Shown in pieces: positions 31,968 through 34,597 of a stretch of DNA of 34,597 bases. Made by a program: the position numbers and the translations under genes. Each line of letters begins with the position of its first letter. The stretch's first letter is position 1. The DNA comes from Gammaproteobacteria bacterium. Lineage in GTDB: Bacteria; Pseudomonadota; Gammaproteobacteria; Steroidobacterales; Foliamicaceae. The DNA lies in NCBI GenBank assembly GCA_026708965.1, contig JAPOTY010000019.1, forward strand, positions 1 through 34,597. Reading direction: 5' to 3'. Below the pieces are notes generated by a model. It made no database searches and was not told the DNA's origin. It was given only the letters and a program-made list of their open reading frames with translations.

Positions 31968-32417
31968 ATGAGCGAAGCCATCGCATTTGACACGCACAGG
32001 TTCGTCAAGCGCCTGACGGACAACGGGTTCACCGAGGCGCAGGCGGAAGCTTTGGCGGACGAGCAGGTGAGCCTGCTGAACAGCAACTTGGCCACCAAGC
32101 AGAACCTTCTTGAGCTAGAGGGGGCCCAAAAGCAGAACCTGCAAGAGCATGAGGCGGCGACTAAGCAGAACCTGCTGGAACTCGAGGAGGCGACGAAGCG
32201 GAACCTGCTGGAGCTGAAGGGCGACTTGGAGCGGCAGATAGTCGAGCTGAAGGGCGATTTGGAGCGGCAGTTGGCCGAGGTGAAGGGCGACTTGGAGCGG
32301 AAGATCGTCGAGGCCAAGAACGACCTGCTGAAGTACCTGATCGGCGCCATGGTGGCGCAAACCGGGGTGATCGCGGGGCTGGTGCTGGGCTTGATGCAGT
32401 TGTCCGCGGGGTCGTGA
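31968..32417 (+). CDS. DUF1640-like coiled-coil protein with C-terminal membrane helix
   Basis: From the ATG at 31968 the 149-residue protein begins with FDTHRFVKRLTDNGFTEAQA, the pattern of DUF1640 (PF07798), a family related to the CCDC90/MCUR1 proteins of mitochondria. A long coiled coil follows with repeats KQNLLELE, KQNLQEHE, KRNLLELK and then three rounds of LKGDLERQ-type sequence. The protein ends in one membrane helix (about 125-145, GAMVAQTGVIAGLVLGLMQL). The upstream extension of the open frame to 31833 overlaps the previous gene and lacks protein character. GGGATTG precedes the ATG. Bacterial function is unknown. Confidence 0.8.
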   Translation: MSEAIAFDTHRFVKRLTDNGFTEAQAEALADEQVSLLNSNLATKQNLLELEGAQKQNLQEHEAATKQNLLELEEATKRNLLELKGDLERQIVELKGDLERQLAEVKGDLERKIVEAKNDLLKYLIGAMVAQTGVIAGLVLGLMQLSAGS

Positions 32418-32450
32418 CCGGCAGCGGGGTGTCCCCGGCCATTCTGCCGG
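32418..32450 (+). terminator. Hairpin after the DUF1640-like gene
   Basis: CCGGCAG (32418-32424) pairs with CTGCCGG (32444-32450), with an inner CGGGG-TGT-CCCCG hairpin. It starts immediately after the stop codon. There is no T run, so termination is uncertain. Confidence 0.4.
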
Positions 32451-32575
32451 TGGCCGAATCAAACGGACCTGATAGCGCCCGCTCCGAACCACACGGATTG
32501 ATGCGACAGTAGGGAAAGAGAGGCGGGGGCCTTTCCTATATGTTTGAAAAAGCTAGCAAAAATGGACAAAATAGC

Positions 32576-32604
32576 TTGACAGGCGCCGGCGCGGCCGGTA
32601 CAAC
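32576..32604 (+). promoter_or_regulatory. Promoter of the right-hand surface-protein gene
   Basis: TTGACA (32576-32581) and TACAAC (32599-32604) are separated by 17 bases. The upstream 40 bases are AT-rich. Transcription would begin about 30 bases before the GTG at 32641. A tandem ACTTTTTCG repeat lies just downstream in the leader (32603-32620). Confidence 0.55.
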
Positions 32605-32640
32605 TTTTTCGACTTTTTCGACCGCAGACCGGGTCCGGTC

Positions 32641-34597
32641 GTGAGCGCGTCCACGGCGTGCCAGCGTCGCCCCCCGCTTGATTCCACCCCGCGCCAGCGT
32701 TCATCGCGCCGCGCTCCGGCCCTCGCATGGCTCGCCCTGCCCCTGCTGGCGGCGCTGCTGGCCACCTCGGCGGCGGCGCAAACGCCCCAGTTGCTGGCAG
32801 GCAACAGCGTCTCCACCGGCTCAGACGTGCCTTCATCAATCATGTTTGGTGCAAATAACGATGTAGGCATCGTATTCAGAACCGGCACCCACCCGACAGG
32901 CTACAGCGTGGCCAATGTTCGGATTCAGTTCATGGGGACGCCAAGCGCCACCGACCTGAGTCGGCTGACGGTCACCATTCGCAATGTCGCCAGCGCAAAC
33001 CCGGGCGACACGGTGATCGGCACCTTCACTGATCCCGCCACCGGGTCGCTGGGGGATAACACCTTCACCGCCCCGGCCGGCGGCATCAAGCTGGAACCGA
33101 GCACCAACTACGCCCTGATGCTGGATGTGCCGCAGAATCAAGGCTTGGCAGTGCCACTGTCAGTCAGGACCGGCGCGACCAGAGGCGACGAGGAAGCCAG
33201 CACCTTCGGCTGGACGATCCGTAACAATCTCAGGCGCCGTGTCTCCAACAGATGGGAAAGCGCGGAGCGAGTGCCATTTTTCCAAATCTCCGGATCGGAA
33301 AACCCGCCGGACGCCCCGGCAGGCCTCACCGCCACGGCGGGCGACGCGCAGGTAACTCTCACCTGGACCGACCCATCCAACAGCGCCATCGACAAGTACC
33401 AGCTCCGCCAAGGAACGGGCACGACCGTCAGTTGGGGATCGTGGACGGACATCACCAGCAGCAGCGCCACCACAACGAGCCACACGGTGACCGGCCTGGC
33501 CAACGGCACGCAGTACAGCTTCCAAGTGCGCGCCGTGGACGGGACGGTGAACAGCACGGCGTCGGCCACCGTGACCGCAACGCCCGTCGCCCAGGCGCAG
33601 ACCGTGCCGGTGGTGGAATTCTCGACCGCGGCGGCGAGCCAAGTCGAAGGTATGGGGAGTGGTCTGCATACCATCAGTCTCAGCATCAATCCGGCCCCAT
33701 CCGGGGCGCTCACGGTGCCGTACACGACAAGCGGCACCGCGAGCCGTGGTACTGACTACACGGCAACGGGTTCCGCGACGGTGCCCGCGAACGCGACCAC
33801 AGCTTCCTTCTTTACGCAGATCAATGATGACGAGCTTGTCGAAGGAGACGAGACGGCGATATTCACCTTGACCGACGGGACGGACTACGACCTCGGCAGC
33901 ACGAGCATGTACACGCTGACCATCACCGACGACGACATGGCTGCCCCCGCCGCCCCGGCCGACCTCACCGCCACAGCGGGCGACACCGAGGTGACGCTCG
34001 CCTGGACCGACCCGTCCGACGACACCATCGACAATTACCAGTACCGCCAAGGGACAGGCACGACCGTCTCTTGGGGGGATTGGACGGAAATCCCCAGCAG
34101 CAACGACGAGACGACCAGCCACACGATCACCGGCCTGACCAACGGCACACAGTACAGCTTCCAAGTGCGCGCCGTGGCCGGGACGACGAACGGCACCGAA
34201 TCGGCCACCGTGACCGCGACGCCCGTCGCCGCCAACCGCGCCCCGACGGTGGCCAAGGCGCTGCCCGACCGCCAAGCGCCCACCGGCCAGGCGTTCAGCT
34301 ACCAGTTCCCAGCCGACGCCTTCACCGACGCCGACAGTGACACGCTGAGCTACACGGCCACCCAAGGCGACGGCTCCGCGCTGCCTACCTGGCTGACTTT
34401 CACCCAGGCCAGCCGCACCTTCGCCGGCACGCCGCAGTCGGGCAACGCCGGCACCGTGACGGTGCGGGTCACCGCCGACGACGGCAACGGCGGCACGGTG
34501 ACGGACAGCTTCGACATCGAAGTGGCGGCGGCCGCGGCCAATGTCTCGCTGGCCATCGAATTTGACCCCTTTGAGGATAGTGAGGACGCCGAGGTGG
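32641..34597 (+). CDS. Large secreted Fn3 / Calx-beta / Ig-like surface protein (C-terminus outside window)
   Basis: The frame is open from a GTG at 32641 to the right edge (652 codons). A signal peptide (hydrophobic APALAWLALPLLAALLA, then SAAAQ) precedes an N-terminal beta domain (about 45-215). Two very similar fibronectin type III domains follow at about 222-315 and 437-530, both with VTL-WTDPS, YQ-RQGTGTTVSWG, TGL-NGTQYSFQVRAV. A Calx-beta domain lies between them (about 323-432, ending LTITDDD). After the second Fn3 comes a putative Ig/cadherin-like domain (FSYQFPADAFTDAD, TFAGTPQSGNAG), then the start of a further Calx-beta domain. No ATG is available near the start; GTG is the only start in frame after a stop that gives the signal peptide. 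The likely role is adhesion or surface structure. Confidence 0.88.
   Translation, partial: MSASTACQRRPPLDSTPRQRSSRRAPALAWLALPLLAALLATSAAAQTPQLLAGNSVSTGSDVPSSIMFGANNDVGIVFRTGTHPTGYSVANVRIQFMGTPSATDLSRLTVTIRNVASANPGDTVIGTFTDPATGSLGDNTFTAPAGGIKLEPSTNYALMLDVPQNQGLAVPLSVRTGATRGDEEASTFGWTIRNNLRRRVSNRWESAERVPFFQISGSENPPDAPAGLTATAGDAQVTLTWTDPSNSAIDKYQLRQGTGTTVSWGSWTDITSSSATTTSHTVTGLANGTQYSFQVRAVDGTVNSTASATVTATPVAQAQTVPVVEFSTAAASQVEGMGSGLHTISLSINPAPSGALTVPYTTSGTASRGTDYTATGSATVPANATTASFFTQINDDELVEGDETAIFTLTDGTDYDLGSTSMYTLTITDDDMAAPAAPADLTATAGDTEVTLAWTDPSDDTIDNYQYRQGTGTTVSWGDWTEIPSSNDETTSHTITGLTNGTQYSFQVRAVAGTTNGTESATVTATPVAANRAPTVAKALPDRQAPTGQAFSYQFPADAFTDADSDTLSYTATQGDGSALPTWLTFTQASRTFAGTPQSGNAGTVTVRVTADDGNGGTVTDSFDIEVAAAAANVSLAIEFDPFEDSEDAEV

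Noticed and set aside
1..34597. CRISPR array
   Set aside because: No set of short direct repeats with regular unique spacers was seen; the repeats present are coding domain repeats, palindromes or the single rpe duplication.

Overview
The window looks like a piece of chromosome from a high-GC member of the Pseudomonadota, most probably a gammaproteobacterium. Supporting genes are rplM-rpsI, phoB-phoR, a Coq7-type ubiquinone hydroxylase, rpe, a TonB-dependent receptor and a Tat-signal TRAP solute receptor. No plasmid or phage replication or structural gene is visible.

Layout. Both ends hold very large secreted repeat proteins that run out of the window: a Calx-beta/cadherin-like protein on the minus strand (1-6469, at least 2156 codons, fully open) and an Fn3/Calx-beta/Ig-like protein on the plus strand (32641-34597). 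From the left there follow an antitoxin-like fragment, a secreted phosphodiester-glycosidase-like protein with an AAA_14/DUF4143 ATPase, a CpcT/CpeT-like secreted protein, a six-helix membrane protein, an orphan TRAP substrate-binding lipoprotein and a two-domain VOC protein. A small secreted protein at 13971-14763 is out of frame by one base at a 12-base C tract just after its start, which makes it a candidate phase-variable gene. A TonB receptor with a carboxypeptidase-regulatory N-terminal domain is followed by a lipoprotein made of two very similar copies of about 375 residues; the two probably act together at the outer membrane. Next come phoBR, rplM-rpsI, tRNA-Gln(CTG), coq7 and an M20-family amidohydrolase.

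The accessory part is 26.6-31.6 kb. It holds an AbiEii-like nucleotidyltransferase with a small unknown partner gene. After these comes a lower-GC insert carrying a frameshifted plant-type leucine-rich-repeat protein and a protein resembling an uncharacterised actinobacterial family. This insert lies between two copies of a 208-bp direct repeat, 206/208 identical, made of the promoter and first 57 codons of rpe. A decayed copy of the coq7 3' end sits directly upstream of the intact rpe, and an IS3-type transposase tail lies downstream. Two small membrane/coiled-coil proteins, one of them DUF1640-like, close the region.

Several genes (VOC protein, coq7, the AbiEii partner, rpe) have a -10-like hexamer ending exactly six bases before the ATG and no Shine-Dalgarno sequence, a pattern expected for leaderless transcripts. 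I did not find a clearly new, complete molecular system. The best candidates for follow-up are the C-tract switch, the rpe-flanked insert and the AbiEii pair. All functional calls rest on motifs read by eye, with no database search.
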